This document shows positions 8,362 through 16,996 of a DNA stretch of 32,833 bases, piece by piece. Numbering within the stretch: the stretch's first letter is position 1; each line of letters begins with the position of its first letter. The position numbers and the translations under genes are program-made. The notes under the pieces are model-generated. The model did no database searches. It saw nothing but the letters and a program-made list of their open reading frames with translations, and had not been told where the DNA came from. The DNA comes from Candidatus Helarchaeota archaeon (GTDB lineage: Archaea; Asgardarchaeota; Lokiarchaeia; Helarchaeales; HEL-GB-A). The stretch covers positions 1 to 32,833 of the forward strand of contig JABXJU010000019.1 in the NCBI GenBank assembly GCA_013375405.1. The letters run 5' to 3'.

Positions 8362-9702
8362 TTGGCAAATAAACAAATTAATCTAAAATTAATTACCTTT
8401 ATCATAGCAATAATTACAGCTTGTGTTATTCAAATTTTGATTTATTTAACACCGCCTGCTAAAGAGAATGAAGTTCTCCAAATGGTGTATCTTAGCCTTT
8501 TTTATATCCCTATGATTTTTATATTGATTACTTTCCCACGTCCAAATTCCGTTAAGAGACAAATTCTCGTTATAAATCTCCTCGTTTTTTGTTTAATTCT
8601 TGCATCCATGAACGTCGATTATCAAGTCCTTCGAATTTTCAGTCTACCAGGTATCACGCATGATTTGATTTGGAATAAGGCATTTAATTTATATTGGGCT
8701 GCTTGGATGTTCCAAATAAGTATAGTTTTTATGATATTTGCGATACTCTATCGTTTTAAGACGAACGAAACTTGGATTGCTTTCCGAATTGGGTGCGTAG
8801 GCCCATTAATCTCATTTTTCTCCTTTGAAGATATTATTTATTACCCAATGCATGGAGAAAATCCATTCAGTATTTCGGAATGGAGTTGGTTACCACAACA
8901 TAATATCTACTTTGGTCGACCAATCAATACAATTGAACTGATCTGGATTGTTTCAATTGCAATGGTTGTGATTTTTTTCTTCCTTGTGACTGATGCTCTT
9001 AGAAAGAAACCAGATAATACATCATCAGTTAAAGGATTCACAAGTCCAAATGAAAAACGCATCTTTTTATGGTCAATTCCGCTTACAATTGGAGCGTTCT
9101 GTGGATATATTTTAATTTATTTAAATACAAATATTACAAATGATCGGATCCCAATTTATCTTCTTTTATTCTTCACTGGTATTGTTGTACTTTTCATTAT
9201 TTTTAGTAGTTATTTCCCGAAGATTAAAAGTAGATTCAGACAACTAGTCCTAATATTTGTTTGCTATATTGTCTTTTGGATTGCTGCAACCGAGATGGAT
9301 TGGCACGCTGTCGAAAGGGGTTTTCATTGGCTTGATGATCTCACACCCCCAGGTGACTTTTGGGTCTGGTGCAATTATCGAATGGCTATGTGGCTTATTT
9401 ATTTACCGATCACTATTATGCTAATCTCGTTAATGTTTAAACTCATTGGAAATTCAAGGCAAGCCACACTTAAATTGAGCATCACGAACTATCTAATTCT
9501 CATTATGGGTGTTGATTCGATCTTCATTTTCCTCATTGCTGGAGGTACCTTCCCCTCAAATTGGACTTGGAGCAATTTCCATTACTCAATCTTTCATGGA
9601 GCTTATTCACTTCCCCTGCTCATAGGATTTGCATTAGTTATTAGTATTATTCTACTCTACATTCATAAAAAGATTAGAATTTCAAACGACCAAGAGATCT
9701 GA
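8362..9702 (+). CDS. Polytopic membrane protein of unknown function (about 12 TM helices)
   Basis: I do not recognise the family. The 446-aa product reads TTG as its start, with an AAAGGGA-like ribosome-binding site about 8 nt upstream. Hydrophobic segments lie near residues 9-30, 42-58, 68-83, 107-131, 141-161, 190-213, 235-255, 263-285, 292-312, 342-363, 373-396 and 411-437. Acidic and aromatic residues sit at the membrane face after helix 9 (EMDWHAVERGFHWLDDL, about 311-327) and near helix 5 (FEDIIYYPMHGENPF), which could be a polar active site. It follows the PIG-L deacetylase by 18 bp, so the two are probably one operon. It could be a glycosyl carrier, a flippase or an integral-membrane enzyme; none of these is shown. 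Confidence 0.85.
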   Translation: MANKQINLKLITFIIAIITACVIQILIYLTPPAKENEVLQMVYLSLFYIPMIFILITFPRPNSVKRQILVINLLVFCLILASMNVDYQVLRIFSLPGITHDLIWNKAFNLYWAAWMFQISIVFMIFAILYRFKTNETWIAFRIGCVGPLISFFSFEDIIYYPMHGENPFSISEWSWLPQHNIYFGRPINTIELIWIVSIAMVVIFFFLVTDALRKKPDNTSSVKGFTSPNEKRIFLWSIPLTIGAFCGYILIYLNTNITNDRIPIYLLLFFTGIVVLFIIFSSYFPKIKSRFRQLVLIFVCYIVFWIAATEMDWHAVERGFHWLDDLTPPGDFWVWCNYRMAMWLIYLPITIMLISLMFKLIGNSRQATLKLSITNYLILIMGVDSIFIFLIAGGTFPSNWTWSNFHYSIFHGAYSLPLLIGFALVISIILLYIHKKIRISNDQEI

Positions 9703-9706
9703 AGCT

Positions 9707-10486
9707 TTATTGTGAATTTTCCCGAAGAAGCTCCTTTACGCGACTGACAATCTTTGGTAAAATAATGCCCGCTTTTCCGTGCATCCTTAAACCTACGGTA
9801 TTATCAAAGGGCGTTTCACCTTTATTGAGGAGAATAACTTTCGCTCCTGCTTGAAGAGCTAATTGAGGCATATAGGCTGCGGGGGTAACTACAAGTGAAG
9901 ATCCAATCGCAAGGAAGACGTCACACGCTCGTGAATGTTGCAGGGCGTCATTGAGATCTTTTTCAGGAAGGGAATCACCAAAATTAACGACAGAGGATAT
10001 AATTCGCCCCTCACAATAAGGACACCTTGGTTGTCCTGGCAATGCGGGAGAAGTACGATAGCCTTTCCCGTGTATTTTTTCATCCCATCCCGCCTCGTCA
10101 AAGGGCATTCGTCGATCGCATTTCAGACAGCGCATAAGAGTCGTATTTCCGTGGAGTTCTGCAAGTAATTCTGGTTTTATCCCAGATTTCAAATGTAAAT
10201 TATCTACATTTTGCGAGATGAGAAAATCTAATAGTCCCATATTTTGAAACGCTACCACTGCATTATGGGCAGGATTAGGATCGACTAAGTGCCACGGTTT
10301 TTTTGTACGGGGTGGGGGAAGTCCTTTATCTCGGCGTGTCCAGACTCCATTAGGCCCTCGAAAATCGGGAAGTCCAGATTCGGTACTTATCCCTGCTCCA
10401 GTAAAAATCACTAATTTCTTCGATTGTGCAATCCATTGGGCAGCTAATTCAATTTGTTCTTCACTCATTAAAGATAATATCTCCAT
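9707..10486 (-). CDS. Sir2-family NAD-dependent protein deacylase, SIRT6/7-like
   Basis: The product is 259 aa. The NAD site GAGISTESGLPDFRGPNGVW (30-49), QNVDNLH (92-98) and catalytic His112 (ELHGN) are intact. Four zinc cysteines are present: Cys120/Cys123 and Cys155/Cys158. GSSLVVTPAA is the NAD-ribose segment. The GPNGVWT extension after DFRG and the VNFGDSLPEKDL stretch resemble the SIRT6/SIRT7 branch more than typical bacterial CobB. The enzyme removes acyl groups from lysines, possibly on chromatin proteins; whether the two tailless histones in this window are substrates is open. An alternative start is Met7. It converges with the membrane-protein gene, the two stop codons being 4 bp apart. 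Confidence 0.93.
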   Translation of the reverse strand: MEILSLMSEEQIELAAQWIAQSKKLVIFTGAGISTESGLPDFRGPNGVWTRRDKGLPPPRTKKPWHLVDPNPAHNAVVAFQNMGLLDFLISQNVDNLHLKSGIKPELLAELHGNTTLMRCLKCDRRMPFDEAGWDEKIHGKGYRTSPALPGQPRCPYCEGRIISSVVNFGDSLPEKDLNDALQHSRACDVFLAIGSSLVVTPAAYMPQLALQAGAKVILLNKGETPFDNTVGLRMHGKAGIILPKIVSRVKELLRENSQ

Positions 10487-10589
10487 GGATCTATAAAAAG
10501 CTAAGACTTTAAGTTGATACTAAAGACTTCTTTTGGAGTAGAATCTACCCGTTTAAATTAACAAAAAAGATTAGAGCGATAGAGGGTTT

Positions 10590-11495
10590 TCATTGGAGTT
10601 CTGATTGCACAATATTTTGTATTTGCCCGTAATAGTTAGTGATGAGGCTATTTTGAATGAGATCAAAATCGAGATCTTGCCCCATAAACACGAAATAATA
10701 GTCCCGCTGTAAAACAGTCATTTTTTCCACAAAGACTTTAAATATTTTGTTAATATCTAAAGTCAAAACAGTTAATTTATTTCCTAATTTCTCGATGATA
10801 GAGATTATCCCCTCTTTGAGTAAATTGAAAAATAACTGGGCTGATTCATCACGGTATGATTGGATTAGGAACATAGAATGTTTTTCTAACAGGTTGACCG
10901 CATTAACATTAGCATGTTCAGCCAAAAATTTTTTTAACATAAGATCTAATTCGGATTGTTTTGGCAGGAATTTGGCAATACCCCAGCTGAAGGCTTCAAT
11001 GAGCGAAGGGAGGTTATAGATAGACGTTTGGAAGATTTTATATTCAAGTCCTTTGAGAATATTAGCAATTTTAGAAGATAGTTCCTTCGTTTGTTTGGAA
11101 AAATCAATCATTAAATCAGGGTCCACTTTGTTAAGGCAAATGGTGGTATAAGGAAGCCGGTCAGGGTCTACTGATTTATAAATCTCCACTATATCCTGAA
11201 GGTATTTAAGAGCATCTTCATAAAGATCTGTATCTTGGATATCTATTACATAGAAAAGAATCTCCGTTTCAGCAAAAATAACTGCTTCCTTTTTCTTATA
11301 TTCCTCTCGAAAAATTTCTTGCCCTCCGAGATCCCAATTGACGACTCTAAATCCTAGAATATCAAGCTCCGTACGATCAATTCCTTTGGTGGGTGTGATG
11401 TCAGCCAGGTCGCTAAATTGTCGCTGTAAGGTGAGGGTGATGGAAGTCTTTCCTGCATTGGCTAATCCTGCAAATATGATTTTATATTGTTCCAT
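10590..11495 (-). CDS. Ras-superfamily small GTPase (Arf/Rag-like) with C-terminal domain
   Basis: The product is 301 aa. Residues 1-175 are a G domain: P-loop GLANAGKTS (10-18), switch I around Thr34-Thr36, DLGGQE (55-60), NKVD (122-125) and QTSIY (156-160). The GG after the G3 aspartate is the Arf/Rag-type form. Residues 180-301 form an extra alpha/beta domain (FLIQSYRDESAQLFF, then DYYFVFMGQDLDF), the layout of Gtr1/RagA proteins, whose C-terminus is a roadblock/longin fold. Asgard archaea carry many such GTPases, tied to the eukaryotic trafficking and nutrient-sensing families. No C-terminal CaaX box is seen. It lies 103 bp upstream of the sirtuin and 213 bp downstream of the FmdE-domain gene on the same strand. 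Confidence 0.9.
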   Translation of the reverse strand: MEQYKIIFAGLANAGKTSITLTLQRQFSDLADITPTKGIDRTELDILGFRVVNWDLGGQEIFREEYKKKEAVIFAETEILFYVIDIQDTDLYEDALKYLQDIVEIYKSVDPDRLPYTTICLNKVDPDLMIDFSKQTKELSSKIANILKGLEYKIFQTSIYNLPSLIEAFSWGIAKFLPKQSELDLMLKKFLAEHANVNAVNLLEKHSMFLIQSYRDESAQLFFNLLKEGIISIIEKLGNKLTVLTLDINKIFKVFVEKMTVLQRDYYFVFMGQDLDFDLIQNSLITNYYGQIQNIVQSELQ

Positions 11496-11708
11496 TCCAA
11501 TCTTCCCTTCTTTTTTTATACTAACACAAATTTTAACTCTAATTTTGTTCTATATACATTCCCGATAACATATCTTTGTACTGAAAGAATGTTTGATAAT
11601 GTAATTATTGGGAGTTTCAGTTTATAAAACTTGATTGAACTTATTTAAATCAAATTTACATAATTGCTCTTTTGTAGTGGCCCTATTAGGGGAGGTATTA
11701 CTTTAAAA

Positions 11709-12119
11709 TTAGAAATTTTTTATAATTGTAAAAAGATCGGCTGGCAATTTTTTAAAAATATCCCTTGCAACCTCTTCAAGATCACGGTTTGCAGTTTCAA
11801 TTTTTATTTTCAATCTAAGGGTTACTTGTTTTTCCTCTGCAGTAAAGGTTACCTCGGGTTTTTGTTGATTGAGGACCTCAATATTCCCTTTCCCTAAGGT
11901 ACAACCCGAAGTAAATTGAATTCCATCTATTATGCAAGACAGAGGGGGTGTTGTTCCAGTTTTAACGACAGCTTTTTTGTGAAAATGCCCCTTCCCGGCA
12001 CCCGTCTCCTTTCCGAGAAGTTCGTTGGAGAATTCCCCCATTTTCATTCCAACTATTAGATACGGTCCCAGATGTCCATGAAATTCTGCTACTCTTGCAA
12101 TTTTATCATTAAACTTCAT
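11709..12119 (-). CDS. FmdE-domain protein (formylmethanofuran dehydrogenase subunit E-like)
   Basis: The product is 136 aa. It has the FmdE motif AEFHGHLGPYLIVGMKMG (11-28) and the second signature CIIDGIQFTSGCTLGKGN (62-79), including Cys62 and Cys73. In the family these form a metal-binding (usually zinc) site. The C-terminal zinc-ribbon tail of some FmdE proteins is absent, so this is the short form, whose role outside methanogenesis is unclear; molybdopterin- or formate-related functions have been suggested for relatives. It starts 19 bp downstream of the TPR-longin gene and is very probably co-transcribed with it, an odd pairing. Downstream of the stop the DNA is AT-rich without a strong hairpin. 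Confidence 0.9.
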   Translation of the reverse strand: MKFNDKIARVAEFHGHLGPYLIVGMKMGEFSNELLGKETGAGKGHFHKKAVVKTGTTPPLSCIIDGIQFTSGCTLGKGNIEVLNQQKPEVTFTAEEKQVTLRLKIKIETANRDLEEVARDIFKKLPADLFTIIKNF

Positions 12120-12138
12120 TTTTCTGCGCTCTTGTTGT

Positions 12139-14457
12139 TCATTTATTCAAATCGAAATGTTTTTTAACAAGAGAAGTTGCCCCAGCAAAGGCGGTGACAT
12201 TCCCATCATGCCTCATTAAATTCTCTTGATACTCTAGTTCAAAATCGACCACAAAATCCTTTAATTTCTTTGACAACAGTTCCGTAATTTCTCCCTTTAA
12301 AATTAAGGCGCATCTGACAAAATTTCCATCTTGAAAATTGATTTTAAAATTTTTATAGGCTAATTTCTCCATACTGGTTCTTTCTTTTGCAATTTCCGCT
12401 CCAAAACTCTGAATTGCTGATAAGAATCCTCCTACCAGGTCAGAATCGAATGGTGACTCGATAAAATTCATATTATAGATTGGAATCCCTGAAACCTTCT
12501 TAATTATAATTAAATAATTTAAAATATGAGTCGAATAATTAATTTCTTCTTTAATTAAATGCTGAGATATGGCATCTAATTCTGATTCAAGTTTTTGTGA
12601 GATAGGTTCATCTAATTTTCCAATAGTTTCAAGGTAGAGTTTCTTATTTGATATGGCGATGCTATATAGTCGTTTAATCCATGCTAAAATTACGAATCTC
12701 AGTTCTAGTGCAAAACTCTCTGTAAGGGTTTGATTTTTTTGGAATTCCGTATTGAGTTGCTTACCTCTATCTTGAATTGCTGGGATCAAATCAAGTTCAG
12801 GAAAACTAGTTTTCAAACTAGAGAGGACTTCCTCTAAAATTAAATGGATATTGCCTGCTGTTGCATTTTCATTACAAGACTCATATAAGTTAAAGAAGTA
12901 ATTACAAGTATCAATTGAATATAGGATATTTTTCCCGACTTTTTCACTCATTAACTTTTCAGTCACTGAGAATGTCAATAAAGTCCTATCCACTAGCTCC
13001 TTAAGCACTGTTAAATTATTCGATATATCTGAAGGGGCTGTTTTAGCTTTCACTGCAGTGTTTAACTCAGTAATGTTAGTTCTTAGTTGCGATAAAAGTT
13101 CATTCATTAGATTTGGACTTTCTTCCATCTCCTGTGGTGGTATCAACTCCTTAATTTCCATTGGTTGTTCTTCTAGAACCACACTGAGACTATCAATAAT
13201 TCTAGGTAAATTCTTAAATTCCTTGGCATAGGATTCTCGATATTCGTCCGTACTGATTCGAGTCAGAAGGTTAGTGTAAATTCCAAAAGCTTCGATGAAA
13301 GACTGGAGTGCAAGTTTCTTCTCATTATGCTCTTGATATCCCCATCCCAGATTCTGGCAAGCTAATGCCTCTCCAGGCTCATCCCCCAAGATTTGAAATA
13401 ATTTTCGACTCTTTTGGTAATATTTCAAAGCCTCATCCCACTTGCCTACGGAATGGTATGCAACTCCGAGGTCCAATAGGCATTTTGAGATAGCTGCCTG
13501 ATCATTCAAGCTTTCAAACCAACTCATACTCTCGTGATATTTTTTAATCGCCTCATCCCAACGGCCCAAATTTCTCAAGGCAATCCCAATATTTGTGAGC
13601 GATTTAGACACACTAGATTTATCTCCTAAATTCTCAAATAGCTCAATGCTTTTCTCGTAGAATTCTACTGCATTTTCCCACTTTTCTAAGATTTCAAATG
13701 CGTTTCCAAGATTTAATAAACATGTAGCGATACCCTTATCATTACCTATACTTTTGAAGCTGGCAAGGCTCCTTTGATAATGTTCAATCGCTTCCTTAAC
13801 CTTTCCTAAGGCTTCAAGTGCAATTCCAATATTCATAAGACAAGTTGCACTGCCTAACTGGTCACTTAGTTTTTGGTCGATTTCAAGACTTTGTTTATAA
13901 TATTGAATTGCCTCCTCCCACTTGCCTACATTTCGAAATGCAATTCCAAGATTCGCGAAACATTTTGAAATCCCATCTAAATCATCCATCTCTTTAAATA
14001 ATTCGAGGCTTTGTTTATAATACTGGATTGCTTTTTTCCAATTTCCCTCAGTAAAAAGAGCCAAACCAATATGCAGAAGCATTCTAGCCCTGTTACGGTC
14101 ATATTCCCCATAGAGTTCAAGACTTTGTAAATAATAATCTCGAGCGTTCTCCACTTTCTCTAAGGCAAAGAACGCATCTCCAATATTCATGAGACATTCT
14201 GCGATATTGGGTGAATTTCCCCCCCTTTTTTCAATTTCTAGGCTTTGGTGGTAAAATTGAATGGCTTTATCCCACTCTCCCTGCGCACCTAAGGCAGTAC
14301 CGATGTTCATGAGCGATTTTGAAACTACTTGATCATTCTTTTCATGCCTCCCTATTTTTAGTGCCTTCTGCCAACATTCTATTGCCTGGTCATACTGGGC
14401 CTCTTGAAAATGCTTATTCCCCTGATTAAACCATTTCATGTATGCCAAATTTACCAC
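12139..14457 (-). CDS. TPR-repeat protein with C-terminal longin/roadblock-like domain
   Basis: The product is 772 aa. Residues about 5-400 are ten tetratricopeptide repeats of 40 residues, each with a W/V-x-x-A-I-x-x-Y core (for example EWDKAIQFYHQSLEIE and KWEEAIQYYKQSLEID), of the kinesin-light-chain type. A helical linker (about 420-620) follows. The last 140 residues (HILNYLIIIKKVSGIPIYN, then SDLVGGFLSAIQSFGAEI) have the pattern of the longin/roadblock-like domain that is abundant in Asgard archaea and is thought to bind small GTPases. The protein is probably a cytoplasmic scaffold. No signal peptide or TM helix is present. Its gene is divergent from the GMP-synthase gene over a 98-bp AT-rich gap. 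Confidence 0.88.
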   Translation of the reverse strand: MVNLAYMKWFNQGNKHFQEAQYDQAIECWQKALKIGRHEKNDQVVSKSLMNIGTALGAQGEWDKAIQFYHQSLEIEKRGGNSPNIAECLMNIGDAFFALEKVENARDYYLQSLELYGEYDRNRARMLLHIGLALFTEGNWKKAIQYYKQSLELFKEMDDLDGISKCFANLGIAFRNVGKWEEAIQYYKQSLEIDQKLSDQLGSATCLMNIGIALEALGKVKEAIEHYQRSLASFKSIGNDKGIATCLLNLGNAFEILEKWENAVEFYEKSIELFENLGDKSSVSKSLTNIGIALRNLGRWDEAIKKYHESMSWFESLNDQAAISKCLLDLGVAYHSVGKWDEALKYYQKSRKLFQILGDEPGEALACQNLGWGYQEHNEKKLALQSFIEAFGIYTNLLTRISTDEYRESYAKEFKNLPRIIDSLSVVLEEQPMEIKELIPPQEMEESPNLMNELLSQLRTNITELNTAVKAKTAPSDISNNLTVLKELVDRTLLTFSVTEKLMSEKVGKNILYSIDTCNYFFNLYESCNENATAGNIHLILEEVLSSLKTSFPELDLIPAIQDRGKQLNTEFQKNQTLTESFALELRFVILAWIKRLYSIAISNKKLYLETIGKLDEPISQKLESELDAISQHLIKEEINYSTHILNYLIIIKKVSGIPIYNMNFIESPFDSDLVGGFLSAIQSFGAEIAKERTSMEKLAYKNFKINFQDGNFVRCALILKGEITELLSKKLKDFVVDFELEYQENLMRHDGNVTAFAGATSLVKKHFDLNK

Positions 14458-14555
14458 ATTATATTATGTCAATAAGACAAGCGTAGTGATTTTTCTCCTT
14501 AATAATTGAAAGCATTCCACAATCTTAAATAATTACTTATTTCATACAATAATTC

Positions 14556-15743
14556 ATGTTGAATCACCGATTAATAACGACATTAAAGGATCCTAAGCAG
14601 TTTGTTGACGATGCCATTCAATTCCTACAAAAGCATGCGAAGGGGAAGAAGGTGTTTTGTGCCTTATCGGGGGGCATTGATAGCTCGACAACATATCTCT
14701 TACTGAAAAAGGCACAGATTAACACTTATCCTGTCTTCATAGATCATGGGCTCATGCGGATAATTCGAGGGGCTGAGGAACGCGAACACATCAAGAAACG
14801 CTTTCCCGATGTCATCATCTTAGATATTCGTGAGCAATTCCTTCCCCAGATTTTCGACGAAGGCGATGCGGAGGGAAAACGCAAGCTCTTTAAAAAAGCT
14901 TATTCAGATACTATCAGCAAAGTAGTTAAAGAAGAGCAATGTGACCTCCTAGCAGATGGAACTATTCTCCCAGACATTGAGGAAAGTTTTGGTGTTCAAA
15001 TCACTGATATAAAGGAAACGATGAGTATTGAAGAAGAATTAGAACTCAAATCTCAAAATATAACGGGCTTCGTGAAGAGCCAGCACAATGTGGAGATCGA
15101 ATATGATGTGGAAGCAACTCTCCAGCCTGTGGCTTCTCTTACGAAAGCAGAGGTTCGCAAGGTGTTGGAATACTTAGGTATGCCTCAGGACCTTGTCTAT
15201 CGGAAAGCTTTTCCAGGGCCTGCCCTCTCGGCACGAATTGTAGGTCCCGTCACTCGAGAAAACCTCACATTTGAGAAAAAAATTCATGATCTCGTGGAAT
15301 CGACTGTTGATGATTTCTACAAAGCGAAGTTTGGAAAATCAATGATTATAAATGAAAACGGACTGCAAGAGCCATTCCAGATTTTCGCGGCAACCATTGA
15401 GGATGTCCTTAACACGAAAGTTACGGGATTGGTTGAAGGAAAAAGAACCTATGAAGTTCCGTTGTGCGTGAAATGTCAATGGAACTATGAAAAACTTACG
15501 AAGATGGCTTCAACCATTACTGAATTTGCTCGTGTATTTTATGAACTCGGAGGCAACGAGACGGGCCAATACGACATTGTTATTCGATGTATTAATAGTA
15601 AGGACGCACGAACTGCGGTTGTAACAAATTTACCCCTTAATCTGCTCCACGACCTTCGGGATAAATTGCTTCAGCTCCCTGAAACAAAAAACGTGTTTTA
15701 CGATGTAACTCCAAAACCCCCTGCAACTATTGAATACGTTTAA
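14556..15743 (+). CDS. guaAB: GMP synthase ATP-pyrophosphatase subunit (GuaA C-terminal-type)
   Basis: The product is 395 aa. The PP-loop SGGIDSS (38-44), the FVKSQHNV segment, AFPGPALSARIVGPVT and the C-terminal YDVTPKPPATIEYV match the ATPase and dimerisation halves of GMP synthetase, which aminates XMP to GMP. There is no glutamine amidotransferase domain, so ammonia must come from a separate GuaAA-type subunit, not present here; split synthetases are normal in archaea. It is about 85 residues longer than the usual archaeal subunit of roughly 310 aa: extra sequence containing LCVKCQW and a helical stretch lies before the VIRCINSKDART segment. A paralogue acting on another nucleotide is the main alternative. 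Confidence 0.82.
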   Translation: MLNHRLITTLKDPKQFVDDAIQFLQKHAKGKKVFCALSGGIDSSTTYLLLKKAQINTYPVFIDHGLMRIIRGAEEREHIKKRFPDVIILDIREQFLPQIFDEGDAEGKRKLFKKAYSDTISKVVKEEQCDLLADGTILPDIEESFGVQITDIKETMSIEEELELKSQNITGFVKSQHNVEIEYDVEATLQPVASLTKAEVRKVLEYLGMPQDLVYRKAFPGPALSARIVGPVTRENLTFEKKIHDLVESTVDDFYKAKFGKSMIINENGLQEPFQIFAATIEDVLNTKVTGLVEGKRTYEVPLCVKCQWNYEKLTKMASTITEFARVFYELGGNETGQYDIVIRCINSKDARTAVVTNLPLNLLHDLRDKLLQLPETKNVFYDVTPKPPATIEYV

Positions 15744-15745
15744 CC

Positions 15746-15762
15746 TTTAATTTTTTATTTCT
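15746..15762 (+). terminator. T-rich terminator after the GMP synthase subunit
   Basis: A run of T residues (TTTAATTTTTTATTTC) begins just after the stop codon at 15743. Archaeal transcription commonly ends at such T tracts without a hairpin. It faces a convergent gene. Confidence 0.5.
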
Positions 15763-15802
15763 ACACCACTCAACTTATATTTCATATGTTGGCAACTTTT
15801 GG

Positions 15803-15816
15803 AATGAAAAAAAAGT
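15803..15816 (-). terminator. T-rich terminator after the methylthioadenosine phosphorylase gene
   Basis: On the minus strand this is an uninterrupted run of eight T just downstream of the stop at 15827. It fits an archaeal oligo-T terminator and, with the tract at 15746-15762, insulates the convergent pair. Confidence 0.5.
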
Positions 15817-15826
15817 TTTGGCTATT

Positions 15827-16594
15827 TTAATGTATCTTTTTTATTGCATGTACTAATAAATTGATGACGTTTTCGACATTTTTATTAAATACTTCAAGAA
15901 TTTCCTCCCATGTCACGGGTGTTTCATCCTCTTTCCAGCAATCATAATCCGTAGACATGGCAACTGCTGCATATGGTATGCCTGCTTCATTTGCTAGAAT
16001 CGTTTCTGGAGCTATACTCATGTTTATTACATCTGCTCCCCAAATCCTGAACATATTTGATTCCGCTTTTGTTGAGAACCGCGGACCTTCAATCGTAACT
16101 ACTGTCCCGTTCTCATGAAACTTGAGATTGAGTTCTTTTGAACTTTCTATAAAGATATTTCGTAATTCCTCTGAATACGGTTCAGCCATCGCAGTATGTT
16201 TGGCATTTTCTCCTCCTCCTGGAAACTCTTCATAAAAAGTTATTTTCCTTAGTCTAGTAAAATCAATGAATTGATCAAGGATCACAAAATCACCCCTGCC
16301 AATTTCTTCTCTTAGACTACCACACGCTGTCGTCGCTAAGATATGCGTGCAACCTTGCTCTTTCAAGGCCCAAATATTAGCTCTAAAATTAACCTGCGTT
16401 GGTGGTATTTCATGACGTCTCCCATGCCTCGCCAGAAGAACAACATCAACATTACTTATTTTCCCCACTTTCAATGGAGATGATGGCTTTCCATATGGGG
16501 TATCAACCTCAAGATCTTTTGCCTCCTTTAAAAATTCAGGATTATCTAATCCAGAACCGCCAATTATTCCTATTTTTACCAAAATTTTCACCAA
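15827..16594 (-). CDS. mtnP: S-methyl-5'-thioadenosine phosphorylase
   Basis: The product is 255 aa. The phosphate loop IGIIGGSGLDNP (8-19), ARHGRRHEIPP (54-64), ATTACGSLRE, GPRFSTKAESNMFRIWGADVINM and STDYDCWKEDE are those of trimeric MTA phosphorylases, the last carrying the Asp that favours 6-aminopurines. It cleaves methylthioadenosine, the by-product of polyamine synthesis, to adenine and methylthioribose-1-phosphate, for salvage. Activity on methylthioinosine or other purine nucleosides is possible, as in many archaeal members. The start is a TTG at 16594; a GTG at 16591 or TTG at 16582 would give nearly the same protein. The promoter region contains the 52-bp fold-back repeat 30 bp upstream. 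Confidence 0.93.
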   Translation of the reverse strand: MVKILVKIGIIGGSGLDNPEFLKEAKDLEVDTPYGKPSSPLKVGKISNVDVVLLARHGRRHEIPPTQVNFRANIWALKEQGCTHILATTACGSLREEIGRGDFVILDQFIDFTRLRKITFYEEFPGGGENAKHTAMAEPYSEELRNIFIESSKELNLKFHENGTVVTIEGPRFSTKAESNMFRIWGADVINMSIAPETILANEAGIPYAAVAMSTDYDCWKEDETPVTWEEILEVFNKNVENVINLLVHAIKKIH

Positions 16595-16623
16595 ATAAAC
16601 GTTTAATTTTGATTTTTTTAAAT

Positions 16624-16675
16624 TTATATCTTCATTGTGGTATTTTAAAATACCACGGTGATCGTAGATATAAAG
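16624..16675. repeat. 52-bp fold-back palindrome, copy 1 of the local repeat family
   Basis: The centre, GTGGTATTTTAAAATACCAC at 16638-16657, is a perfect 20-bp palindrome. It extends outwards as TATATCT.../...AGATATA with a 4-nt asymmetry, so the whole 52 bp can fold into one hairpin. Read on the minus strand it contains the ACCGTGGTATTTTAAAAT core found five more times before 20.5 kb. It lies 30 bp upstream of the phosphorylase start, where it could be an operator; it could equally be two repeat ends joined head to head. Confidence 0.8.
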
Positions 16676-16996
16676 TAATTTTAAATTAACTTTTCAAAAT
16701 CTTATTTAATGGCTCAATAATTTTGATAAATTTGATAGTATTTCGTCAAATAATAAAATATTATTATTTCTCGGTTTAATTTCAACTTAAATCAACCATT
16801 ACCGTTCCTAATTTAAGTACCTATTCCAAAGTATTTTTTGAAGGGATTTGGTCTTCAGGAGCTGGAGATTTTTTAATAATCTCCTCAATTTTTTCTTTAC
16901 ACAAATAAATAAGGCTTAACAATTAAATAGTAAATACATAAGGAGTTAATCAAAATATTATCTGTATTATTACATCATTTTCTTTGAGGTATTTAC
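16676..16996. other. Intergenic AT-rich region upstream of the 414-aa orphan gene
   Basis: No open frame with coding character is seen in these 321 bp. The region is strongly AT-rich and presumably holds the promoters of the divergent genes. Apart from the fold-back beside it and GAGGT just before the GTG start at 16997, I see no defined element. Confidence 0.5.
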
